Origin: Dorea sp. D27
GTDB lineage: Bacteria; Bacillota; Clostridia; Lachnospirales; Lachnospiraceae
Assembly (NCBI RefSeq): GCF_001185345.1
Contig: NZ_KQ236744.1
Location: 687,794-751,793, forward strand
DNA length: 64,000 nt
Reading direction: 5' to 3'
In this document: positions 57,519 through 64,000 of the stretch, in pieces
Layout of the letters: each line of letters starts with the position of its first letter
Position numbering within the stretch: the stretch's first letter is position 1
Notes under the pieces: generated by a model
What the model was told of the DNA's origin: nothing
Databases searched by the model: none
What the model saw: only the letters and a program-made list of their open reading frames with translations
Translations under genes and position numbers: made by a program

Positions 57519-58400
57519 ATGAGATTCGTTATAGTTACAGGAATGTCGGGTGCCGGAAAGAGTACGGCGCTTAAAATGCTGGAAGATGTAGGTTATTTCT
57601 GCGTAGATAACCTGCCGGTGCCGCTGATTCCGAAGATGGCAGATCTGCTCCGCGTACCGGGGACAGAGATAAACAAGGCGGCGCTCGGGGTAGATATCCG
57701 AAGCGGGCAGAACTTCAGGGAACTGGAGAAGGTACTGGATGAACTGGATATTACTGGCTTGAGATATGAAATTCTGTTTTTGGAATCGAGTGATAATGTA
57801 CTCGTCAAGCGGTATAAGGAGACAAGAAGGTTCCATCCCCTGTCCGGCAGCGACAGCAGAGTAGACGAGGGAATACAGCGGGAGCGAGAACAGCTGAAGT
57901 TCTTGAAGAAGAGGGCGGACTATCTTATCGATACGAGCCATATGCTGACAAGAGAACTGAAAGCGGAGCTGAATAAAATATTTGTCCAGAACAAAGAATA
58001 TAAGAATCTGTATATCTCGGTTCTTTCCTTTGGATTTAAATACGGCATTCCCAATGATGCGGATCTTGTTTTTGACGTGCGTTTCCTGCCTAATCCATAT
58101 TATATAGAAGAACTTCGGTCTAAAAGTGGCAATGACCGGGAGGTAAGAGAATATGTCATGAACAATGACAAGGCAAAGGAATTTCTTGGGAAACTGGTAG
58201 ATATGGTAGAATTCCTTATACCTAATTATATTGTTGAAGGCAAGACGCAGCTCGTCATAGGCATCGGCTGCACAGGAGGCAAGCACCGGTCCGTGACTTT
58301 GGCAAATGAACTGTTTGAACAGCTCAAGGATACGGACGTATACGGAATACGGATTGAACACCGTGATATAGAAAAGGACGCTATCACTAAGGCCAGATAG
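57519..58400 (+). CDS. rapZ: RNase adapter protein RapZ (YvcJ), nucleotide-binding
   Basis: A 293-residue P-loop protein: Walker A GMSGAGKS at 8-15, VDNLPVPLIP, FLESSDNVLVKRYKETRRFHPL, and a C-terminal GIGCTGGKHRSVTLANEL. It starts 1 base after murB stop with a GGAGAG site. In E. coli RapZ controls amino-sugar synthesis via RNase E; in Firmicutes the role of YvcJ is linked to competence and cell envelope control. Usual partners follow except yvcK. Confidence 0.95.
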   Translation: MRFVIVTGMSGAGKSTALKMLEDVGYFCVDNLPVPLIPKMADLLRVPGTEINKAALGVDIRSGQNFRELEKVLDELDITGLRYEILFLESSDNVLVKRYKETRRFHPLSGSDSRVDEGIQREREQLKFLKKRADYLIDTSHMLTRELKAELNKIFVQNKEYKNLYISVLSFGFKYGIPNDADLVFDVRFLPNPYYIEELRSKSGNDREVREYVMNNDKAKEFLGKLVDMVEFLIPNYIVEGKTQLVIGIGCTGGKHRSVTLANELFEQLKDTDVYGIRIEHRDIEKDAITKAR

Positions 58401-58433
58401 CACCTTGCTCAGGAAAAGGTTTAGGAGAGGCAG

Positions 58434-59315
58434 ATGTCATTTTCAGGAAATATAAAAGAAGAATTATCCGCGCATTACGCCAAGGCCCGGCACTGCAGCC
58501 TGGCAGAACTGTCCGCGGTCGTGCACATGTGCGGCGGATTTTCCGAGAGCGCAGACGGCACGTGCATCCTCAGAGTACACACTGAAAATATCGCTGTTGC
58601 AAGAAAGTGCTTTACATTAATTGAAAAAACATTTAATATAAGAACTGATATCGCTGTCCGGAGAAATACGGGCAGAGACAGCAGCAGTTATTATATCCGC
58701 GTGAGAGGAAACGAACTGCTGGCAGCCAGGAATGCATCTGTTCAGGCTGTGTGCTGCAAACGCTCCTACATTCGGGGCGCTTTCCTTGCGGCAGGCTCCA
58801 TGAGCGACCCAAGCAAATCTTATCATTTTGAGATTGTATGCAGTGCCAGAGAAGAGGCCTGCCATCTAAGGGACGTCATCAACAGCTTTGACATGGATGC
58901 AAAGATTGTGCCGAGAAAGAAGACTTTTGTTGTATATCTGAAGGAAGGCTCACAGATTGTTGATATATTGAATGTCATGGAAGCGCATATCGCGCTGATG
59001 GAGCTGGAAAATGTCAGGATACTGAAGGAGATGCGCAATTCGGTCAACCGGAAGGTAAACTGTGAGACTGCAAATATTAATAAAACCGTATCTGCTGCCG
59101 TAAGGCAGATGGAGGATATTTCTTATATAAGAGAAACCGTCGGTTTTGACAAGCTGCCGGAGGGTTTAAAAGACGTTGCCCTTACACGTCTTGAATATCC
59201 GGAGGCAACTTTGAAAGAGCTGGGGGGTCTGCTCCGGGAGCCGCTTGGCAAATCGGGTGTGAACCACCGGCTTCGCAAGTTAAGTGAGATAGCTGATAAG
59301 TTAAGGGAACAGTAA
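58434..59315 (+). CDS. whiA: DNA-binding protein WhiA
   Basis: A 293-residue protein: MSFSGNIKEEL start, LAGLIDADG-like middle (RSYIRGAFLAAGSMSDP), and C-terminal helix-turn-helix (PEATLKELGGLLREPLGKSGVNHRLRK, in the family's HTH position). It functions in cell division and chromosome segregation in Firmicutes. It lies 33 bases after rapZ with AGGAGAGG. Confidence 0.96.
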   Translation: MSFSGNIKEELSAHYAKARHCSLAELSAVVHMCGGFSESADGTCILRVHTENIAVARKCFTLIEKTFNIRTDIAVRRNTGRDSSSYYIRVRGNELLAARNASVQAVCCKRSYIRGAFLAAGSMSDPSKSYHFEIVCSAREEACHLRDVINSFDMDAKIVPRKKTFVVYLKEGSQIVDILNVMEAHIALMELENVRILKEMRNSVNRKVNCETANINKTVSAAVRQMEDISYIRETVGFDKLPEGLKDVALTRLEYPEATLKELGGLLREPLGKSGVNHRLRKLSEIADKLREQ

Positions 59316-59326
59316 GGAGGAACATT

Positions 59327-59584
59327 ATGATTAAGAAACCTGTAACTATTCAAACGGACATGAGTACGGAAGACAGATCGGTTGCGCTGCTGGTGCAGGA
59401 AGCAAGCCAGTACCAAAGCCAGGTATTCTTCGAGGTGGAAGAAAAGAAGATCAATGCCAAAAGCATCATGGGGATGATGACGCTCAGATTATGTCAGGGA
59501 GAGGAACTTACAGTAGTTGCAGAGGGCAGAGATGAAGAGGAAGCGGCAAAAGGGCTGGAATTATTCCTTTCTGACAAAAAATAA
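59327..59584 (+). CDS. crh: Crh-like HPr paralogue lacking the active-site His
   Basis: An 85-residue HPr-fold protein. Ungapped alignment to HPr places Glu15 at the phospho-His site (STEDRSVALLVQ instead of GIHARPA), while Ser46 in AKSIMG, the HPr kinase target, is conserved, as is Arg17. B. subtilis Crh, which lies in the same whiA neighbourhood, also lacks His15 (it has Gln). This protein therefore cannot act in PTS phosphotransfer by the usual chemistry, and likely acts as a Ser-P regulator of CcpA. AGGAGG precedes ATG 59327. Confidence 0.85.
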   Translation: MIKKPVTIQTDMSTEDRSVALLVQEASQYQSQVFFEVEEKKINAKSIMGMMTLRLCQGEELTVVAEGRDEEEAAKGLELFLSDKK

Positions 59585-59632
59585 AAAGATACATACCTGT
59601 TAAACGATGGTGTTTGATAAGGCATACATGAG

Positions 59633-59655
59633 AAGGGCATGAAAATGCCCTTTTT
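59633..59655 (+). terminator. Terminator of the murB-rapZ-whiA-crh operon
   Basis: AAGGGCAT (59633-59640), GAAA loop, ATGCCCTT, then a T-run to 59655. Confidence 0.85.
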
Positions 59656-59680
59656 ATACGCCAGGAAAAAGGAGGGGCTT

Positions 59681-60628
59681 ATGAAAAGGCTGTTATTTAT
59701 CTATAATCCGCATGCAGGAAAGGGATTGCTCAAGCCTAAGCTGTCAGATGTAATCGATATATTTGTAAAGGCAGGCTATGAGGTGGTGGCATACCCTACG
59801 CAGGCGTACCGGGACGCATATAAAAAGGTGCTGCGGTATGAGGTGGACGCTTACGATCTGGTCGTGTGCAGCGGGGGAGACGGGACGATTGATGAAGTTG
59901 TGACGGGAATGATGCAGCGCAGCGACCGGTCTCCAATCGGGTATATCCCCACCGGAACTACAAATGACTTTGCAAACAGCCTCCATATACCAAAAGGGCT
60001 GCTGAGTGCAGCGGACAATGCGGTCAACGGAAGTGTGTTTCCATGTGATGTCGGAAAATTCAATGAAGACATCTTCGTATATATTGCAGCCTTCGGTCTA
60101 TTTACCGATGTATCTTACCAGACGAAGCAGGAAGTGAAGAATGTGCTCGGACATCTGGCATATGTGCTGGAAGGGACTAAGAGACTGTTCAACGTACCGT
60201 CTTACAGAATCAAAGTCACATACGACGGAAAGACTATAGAAGATGAATTTATATTCGGGATGGTGACAAACTCCAGGTCAGTAGGCGGTTTCCGCAATAT
60301 GGTAGGCAAGCAGGTCGTCTTTGACGACGGCGTGTTTGAAGTGACGCTGATCAAGATGCCGAAGAATCCGCTGGAACTTCAGGAAATCGTGGCGGCACTT
60401 CTGATTGAACAGGTAGATACGAAGCACATGTATTCCTTTAAGGCGGGCAATATCGTATTTGAATCCCTGGAGGAGATACCGTGGACGCTGGACGGGGAGT
60501 TTGGCGGAGCTCATGACAGGGTAGAGGTGCAGAATCTGAACAGGCAGCTTGAAATCATGGTGCCGGAGGAGCATATCAGGGAACTGATGCAGAATCCGGA
60601 GTCATATCTGCTGGAAGAGAAACAATAG
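59681..60628 (+). CDS. Diacylglycerol/sphingosine kinase family lipid kinase
   Basis: A 315-residue DAGK-catalytic-domain protein (YegS/DgkB-like): FIYNPHAGKG, the catalytic CSGGDGTIDEVV, IPTGTTNDFA and the C-terminal TLDGEFGG. It would phosphorylate a lipid such as diacylglycerol in membrane lipid turnover. ATG 59681 follows AAAGGAGGGG; an upstream in-frame start falls inside the terminator hairpin. Confidence 0.92.
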   Translation: MKRLLFIYNPHAGKGLLKPKLSDVIDIFVKAGYEVVAYPTQAYRDAYKKVLRYEVDAYDLVVCSGGDGTIDEVVTGMMQRSDRSPIGYIPTGTTNDFANSLHIPKGLLSAADNAVNGSVFPCDVGKFNEDIFVYIAAFGLFTDVSYQTKQEVKNVLGHLAYVLEGTKRLFNVPSYRIKVTYDGKTIEDEFIFGMVTNSRSVGGFRNMVGKQVVFDDGVFEVTLIKMPKNPLELQEIVAALLIEQVDTKHMYSFKAGNIVFESLEEIPWTLDGEFGGAHDRVEVQNLNRQLEIMVPEEHIRELMQNPESYLLEEKQ

Positions 60629-60641
60629 AGGTTTGCAGAAT

Positions 60642-62015
60642 ATGGAAAAGAGAGAGAAATTTTCTTCAAGGCTGGGCTTTATACTAATCTCGGCGGGCTG
60701 TGCCATAGGTCTCGGCAATGTATGGCGCTTCCCTTATATCACAGGTAAATATGGTGGAGGAGCATTTGTGCTCCTGTATCTCTTCTTCCTTGTCATATTA
60801 GGGCTTCCCATTGTGGTCATGGAGCTGTCCGTAGGCAGGGGAAGCCAGAAGAGTTCTGCCATGTCGTTCAATGCGCTGGAACCGTCCGGAAGCAAGTGGC
60901 ATGTATTCCGCTACTTTTCGATGGCCGGCAATTATCTGCTCATGATGTTCTATACGACAATCGGAGGGTGGATGCTGGCGTACTTCGTCAAGATGACGAA
61001 GGGGGACTTTGCCGGAGCGGATACGGCCGAGGTGGAGGCCGTCTTCAGCTCCCTTACGTCCAACCGGAATGCGATGCTTTTCTGGATGGTGCTGATATCT
61101 GTGGCAGCGCTTCTTATCTGCTCCATGGGCCTGCAGAAGGGGGTGGAGCTTATTACGAAAGTGATGATGTCCAGTCTTCTTATCATCATGATAGTGCTCG
61201 TCATACGTGCCATGACGCTTCCTGACGCAGTGGAGGGGCTTAAGTTCTACCTGCTGCCGGATTTTGGGAAGATGGAAGAGGCGGGGATAATGGAAGCAGT
61301 TTTTGCAGCGATGGGACAGGCATTCTTTACGCTGAGCGTCGGTGTCGGTTCACTTGCCATATTCGGCAGCTATATCGGCAGAGAACGGAGTCTTGCGGGC
61401 GAAGCGGTGAGCATCACGGCACTGGACACCTTTGTAGCGGTTGTGGCAGGGCTGGTCATCTTCCCGGCCTGCTTTGCCTTTGACGTGAACCCGGGGGAAG
61501 GTCCCGGCCTTGTGTTCGTGACGCTGCCGAATGTATTCAGGGAGATGCCTGGGGGCAGGATATGGGGAAGCCTCTTTTTCCTGTTTATGACATTCGCTGC
61601 ACTCTCTACGATTGTGGCGGTATTCCAGAATATCATCCAGTTTGCCAGGGATCTGTGGGGCTGGCCGCTTAAGAAGTCCGTCCTGGTGAACGGCATTCTT
61701 CTCATTCTGCTCAGCATACCGTGCGTGCTGGGGATGACGGACTGGTCCTCCTTTACCGTAGGAGGAAAGAACATTATGGATATCGAGGACTTTATCGTGA
61801 GCAATAATCTGCTCCCGCTGGGCTCTATGGTCTATCTGCTGTTCTGCGTGACGAAGTACGGGTGGGGATGGGACAACTTTCTCAGGGAAGCAAACTCAGG
61901 CGAGGGCATGAGGTTTCCGTCCGGCCGGGGGGCCAGGTTCTACCTGACATTTATCCTGCCGCTTATCGTGTTTGGAATCTTTATACAGGGCTATATTAGC
62001 ATGATAATGAAATAA
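60642..62015 (+). CDS. Sodium-dependent transporter, SNF/NSS family
   Basis: A 457-residue LeuT-fold transporter with about 11-12 membrane segments. TM1 has the signature SAGCAIGLGNVWRFPY; TM8-9 include FAALSTIVAVFQNII. Bacterial members take up amino acids or tryptophan/tyrosine-like compounds with Na. ATG 60642 is 10 bases after AGAGG; TTG 60633 is a less likely start. It closely follows the lipid kinase gene and may be co-transcribed. Confidence 0.93.
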   Translation: MEKREKFSSRLGFILISAGCAIGLGNVWRFPYITGKYGGGAFVLLYLFFLVILGLPIVVMELSVGRGSQKSSAMSFNALEPSGSKWHVFRYFSMAGNYLLMMFYTTIGGWMLAYFVKMTKGDFAGADTAEVEAVFSSLTSNRNAMLFWMVLISVAALLICSMGLQKGVELITKVMMSSLLIIMIVLVIRAMTLPDAVEGLKFYLLPDFGKMEEAGIMEAVFAAMGQAFFTLSVGVGSLAIFGSYIGRERSLAGEAVSITALDTFVAVVAGLVIFPACFAFDVNPGEGPGLVFVTLPNVFREMPGGRIWGSLFFLFMTFAALSTIVAVFQNIIQFARDLWGWPLKKSVLVNGILLILLSIPCVLGMTDWSSFTVGGKNIMDIEDFIVSNNLLPLGSMVYLLFCVTKYGWGWDNFLREANSGEGMRFPSGRGARFYLTFILPLIVFGIFIQGYISMIMK

Positions 62016-62039
62016 ATTTAAAATTTCTAAAAAAAGTGC

Positions 62040-62068
62040 TTGTCTATTGTACATTTTTTTGCTACAAT
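62040..62068 (+). promoter_or_regulatory. Promoter of tRNA-Glu
   Basis: TTGTCT (62040-62045), 17-base spacer, TACAAT (62063-62068), 20 bases before the tRNA. Confidence 0.7.
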
Positions 62069-62088
62069 AGACAGGCAGGTGAAATAAT

Positions 62089-62160
62089 GGCTCCATGGTC
62101 AAGCGGTTAAGACGCTAGCCTCTCACGCTGGAATCAGGGGTTCGATTCCCCTTGGAGTCA
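62089..62160 (+). tRNA. tRNA-Glu (anticodon CTC)
   Basis: A full cloverleaf: acceptor GGCTCCA pairs TGGAGTC with one G-T; D-arm GTC/GAC; anticodon stem CTAGC/GCTGG with loop CTCTCAC giving anticodon CTC (reads GAG); T-arm AGGGG-TTCGATT-CCCCT. CCA is not encoded. The discriminator appears to be A. Confidence 0.95.
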
Positions 62161-62170
62161 CTTAACTATT

Positions 62171-62210
62171 CCGCTGAGTCCCTTTAAATAGAGGGGTTCA
62201 GCGGTTTTTT
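62171..62210 (+). terminator. Terminator of tRNA-Glu
   Basis: CCGCTGA pairs with TCAGCGG, with inner CCCT/AGGG, followed by TTTTTT (62205-62210). Confidence 0.85.
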
Positions 62211-62269
62211 ATGCCCTAAATTATTAAAAGGGGCAAAAAAGAGGGGGCAAAGAGAATAGAAGTGCAGTG

Positions 62270-62296
62270 GAGAGCTTGGAATCAGGCTCTCTTTTT
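62270..62296 (+). terminator. Second terminator-like hairpin
   Basis: GAGAGC (62270-62275) pairs with GCTCTC (62286-62291) and TTTTT follows. GGCAAAAA upstream can also pair with the T-run and GCC, extending the structure. No gene lies between it and the tRNA terminator. Confidence 0.6.
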
Positions 62297-62395
62297 GCCG
62301 TATGCAATTATGCCGGTGTCAGCCGTCGAAATAACAGAATTGTGCAATATTAAATCTGAATTGGCAATGCAATTATCAAATTACAAAAAAGAATA

Positions 62396-62534
62396 TTGAC
62401 AATAATTTGCGCCAATGTTATGATAAAACAAACAAGACAATCGTTTCGCTAATAATTAAATGCGTATAACCGTTGAAAATACGTTTTATTTTTATTAATA
62501 AGTATATTTTTTTAATAATGCAGCGAAACGATTG
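62396..62534 (+). promoter_or_regulatory. Promoter and 13-bp inverted-repeat leader of the amidohydrolase operon
   Basis: TTGACA (62396-62401), 17-base spacer, TATGAT (62419-62424). The leader holds CAATCGTTTCGCT (62438-62450) and its exact inverse AGCGAAACGATTG (62522-62534) 71 bases apart. They may be two half-operators bound by a LacI-type looping repressor, or base-pair in the mRNA to enclose the AT-rich middle. The rest of the 62161-62578 gap shows only the two terminators. Confidence 0.6.
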
Positions 62535-62578
62535 CCTATAAGCCTGCAAATGGATAAAATGAAAAAAGGAGTGGTGAA

Positions 62579-63457
62579 ATGGTGAAAGAACGATGGCCGG
62601 TAATTGACACACACTATCATACCGGAGTGTGTCTGATCAACACATTTGACGCGGAGGAAGAACTGATTCCATGGATGGATAATAATGGCGTGGACATCCA
62701 GGTGATTTTTCAGGTAAATGAAGGGTTCGTACATAAGACGCCGGACTGGAACCCCTTCATAGGCAACGACTATATCAGTAAGATACAGAATAAATTTCCT
62801 GACCGTGTCATAGGACTGTGTACAATCAACCCGTGGCTCCAGGCCCCGAAGACGTATAACTGGCCCAAGGCAAAGTACGGGAGGAAGATGGATCTGCCGA
62901 TCAGGGACGAGGCGCTCGAAGAACTGGAACGTTCTATCTTGAGATTAGGGCTCTGGGGCATTAAATTACATCCACTTGAGCATGATTTTGAAATCAACAA
63001 TAAGCACATCATATACCCAATCATGCAGAAGCTAACCGAACTTCAGGAGGAATGCGGGAGAAAGCTTTTTGTCGTGGTCCACTGTGCGGGCGATTCTGTC
63101 AACAATACGCCGACACAGCTCGCACAGGTAGCTGCGGATTTTCCCGAAATCCTGTTCCTTATGGCTCATGCAGGCTATATGAGATCTTTTGGCACTGCGG
63201 GAGATGTGGCGGAAGGCATTGACAATTTGAAATTGGATCTGACGCTCAACGTCACGCCCACAACTTTGAAGCCTGCATTTGAAAAAGAAGGGGCTGAAAA
63301 GTTTGTAATCGGTACCGACGGCCCTTTTGATCTTGCGACCACGAAGCGGATGATCGTAAGAGACCTGGTGGGCGATGATGATGAGGCAGTAGAATTGGTG
63401 ATGGGCGGAAATATGGCGAAGTACCTGGGTATACCGAAGTTAAGATATGAAGAATAG
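62579..63457 (+). CDS. Amidohydrolase family TIM-barrel protein
   Basis: A 292-residue amidohydrolase_2-type protein: metal-binding HxH in IDTHYHTG (His at about 12 and 14), Lys and His in WGIKLHPLEH, VVHCAGD, LMAHAGYMRS and the C-terminal Asp in IGTDGPFD. This is the metal-site set of ACMSD/gamma-resorcylate-decarboxylase-like or hydrolase enzymes; it could hydrolyse or decarboxylate a small acid or lactone. AAGGAG precedes ATG 62579. First of two tandem paralogues. Confidence 0.87.
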   Translation: MVKERWPVIDTHYHTGVCLINTFDAEEELIPWMDNNGVDIQVIFQVNEGFVHKTPDWNPFIGNDYISKIQNKFPDRVIGLCTINPWLQAPKTYNWPKAKYGRKMDLPIRDEALEELERSILRLGLWGIKLHPLEHDFEINNKHIIYPIMQKLTELQEECGRKLFVVVHCAGDSVNNTPTQLAQVAADFPEILFLMAHAGYMRSFGTAGDVAEGIDNLKLDLTLNVTPTTLKPAFEKEGAEKFVIGTDGPFDLATTKRMIVRDLVGDDDEAVELVMGGNMAKYLGIPKLRYEE

Positions 63458-63471
63458 GAGGGGAGAGAAGA

Positions 63472-64000
63472 ATGGGAAAATATCGCTGGCCTGTAATTGA
63501 TACGAATTTTAAAATCGGGGTGAACATAAAAAGCACGTGTGTTGCTGAGGAAGATCTGATACCTTGGATGGATGAAAATGGAATTGATATACAGATGGTA
63601 TTTCAGGTTGATGAAGGATTTGCCCATCGTACGCCGGAATGGAATCCATACATAGGTAATGATTATGTGGCTAAGATTCAGGACATGTTCCCGGAGAGGG
63701 TAATCGGGCTCGCCACGGTCAACCCGTGGAACGATGCGCCTAAGACATGGAACTATCCGCCTGAAGAAGCGGGAAGGCCATTTACCCTTCCGGTGGAAGA
63801 TGAGTCGGCAAGAGAGCTGGAACGTTGTATCATGGAGCTTGGGCTTAAAGGGCTCAGGATGAATCCGGCGGCGCACAATTACGAGATGAATAATAAGACG
63901 GTCGTATATCCGATGCTGGACAAGTTGAGCGAGCTGCAGGAGCGCAAAGGAAAGATCCTTCCCGTCGTCGTGCACGGAGCGGGGGACAGTGGCAACACGA
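63472..64000 (+). CDS. Amidohydrolase-like paralogue without the HxH motif (cut by window end)
   Basis: At least 176 codons, open to the window end. It aligns with the preceding protein along its whole visible length (WPVID, DLIPWMDENGIDIQMVFQV, EWNPYIGNDYVAKIQ, VVVHGAGDS). DTHYHTG is replaced by DTNFKIG and IKLHPLEH by LRMNPAAHN, so key metal ligands are lost. AGGAGGGGAG precedes ATG 63472, 15 bases after the paralogue. It may be a regulatory or structural partner. Confidence 0.85.
   Translation, partial: MGKYRWPVIDTNFKIGVNIKSTCVAEEDLIPWMDENGIDIQMVFQVDEGFAHRTPEWNPYIGNDYVAKIQDMFPERVIGLATVNPWNDAPKTWNYPPEEAGRPFTLPVEDESARELERCIMELGLKGLRMNPAAHNYEMNNKTVVYPMLDKLSELQERKGKILPVVVHGAGDSGNT

Noticed and set aside
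57438..58403. 321-codon reading frame antisense to rapZ
   Set aside because: Mirrors the rapZ gene exactly and has no recognisable domain or ribosome site.
62270..62291. ggaatcagg shared between tRNA-Glu and the downstream hairpin, as a possible attachment-site duplicate
   Set aside because: Only 9 bases match, not at the tRNA 3' end, and no integrase gene is in the window.
63175..63975. 266-codon reading frame antisense to the amidohydrolase pair
   Set aside because: The plus strand carries two homologous proteins here with ribosome sites; the antisense frame is a by-product.
1..64000. CRISPR arrays, insertion sequences, prophage, rRNA genes
   Set aside because: No regularly spaced repeats, transposase or integrase motifs, phage structural genes or rRNA sequence were seen on either strand.

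Overview
The window looks like a chromosomal segment of a gut-type Lachnospiraceae member (Bacillota, Clostridia; Dorea / Clostridium scindens / C. hylemonae-like). This is inferred from strong AGGAGG ribosome sites, the murB-rapZ-whiA-HPr-like order, a clostridial D-psicose 3-epimerase, a CwlC-like amidase and the mix of ROK/DeoR/GntR/RpiR regulators. I ran no database search, so the genus is a guess.

Layout. 0-3.3 kb: a large DUF5107/TPR protein on the minus strand, divergent from an AraC regulator. 4.4-9.7 kb: a two-component system followed by an ABC exporter (ATPase plus double-FtsX permease) with its own candidate response-regulator boxes. 9.8-12 kb: a polyol dehydrogenase with a metal-site-degenerate M24 protein. 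12-21.5 kb: ROK regulator, sorbitol/xylitol-type dehydrogenase, SDR, a complete ribose/xylose-type ABC importer, a second ROK regulator and another dehydrogenase. A GC-rich structured non-coding stretch and a Fic gene follow. 22.5-28.4 kb: xylulokinase, glycyl-radical activating enzyme, glycyl radical enzyme (GRE) and GntR-LacI-type regulator, behind a promoter covered by a 25-bp palindrome. 28.5-37.3 kb: DeoR/transaldolase divergent from FGGY kinase, rhamnulokinase and D-psicose epimerase, then aldo-keto reductase and FGGY kinase. 37.5-43.4 kb: class II aldolase, DeoR, ketose-bisphosphate aldolase, FGGY kinase, galactitol-1-P-type dehydrogenase and PfkB kinase. 43.9-50.8 kb: RpiR regulator, second ABC importer, another class II aldolase and FGGY kinase. 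From about 51 kb the content turns to housekeeping and envelope genes: amidase, second DUF5107 protein, sigma-like protein, CNNM/HlyC, murB, rapZ, whiA, Crh-like HPr, lipid kinase, SNF transporter and tRNA-Glu(CTC). The window ends in a pair of amidohydrolase paralogues.

How it works together (inference). The 9.8-50.8 kb stretch is a rare-sugar/polyol utilisation island with no PTS gene. Two ABC importers bring in free polyols or sugars. Four medium-chain dehydrogenases, an SDR and an AKR interconvert polyols and ketoses, and the epimerase interconverts ketohexoses. Six FGGY-type kinases and a PfkB kinase phosphorylate the products, and four aldolases or transaldolase-like enzymes cleave them to triose and other short sugar phosphates. 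The GRE probably dehydrates or cleaves a polyol-like substrate anaerobically, but its substrate cannot be named from sequence.

Main points of interest: the GRE with an unusual GCQE active-site loop, an inverted-repeat element shared by two distant promoters, a perfect 74-bp palindrome and a related arm each abutting a DUF5107 stop codon, the structured GC-rich stretch, and several catalytically altered proteins (M24 without metal Asp, amidohydrolase without HxH, Crh-like HPr with Glu15, sigma-like protein without region 4).
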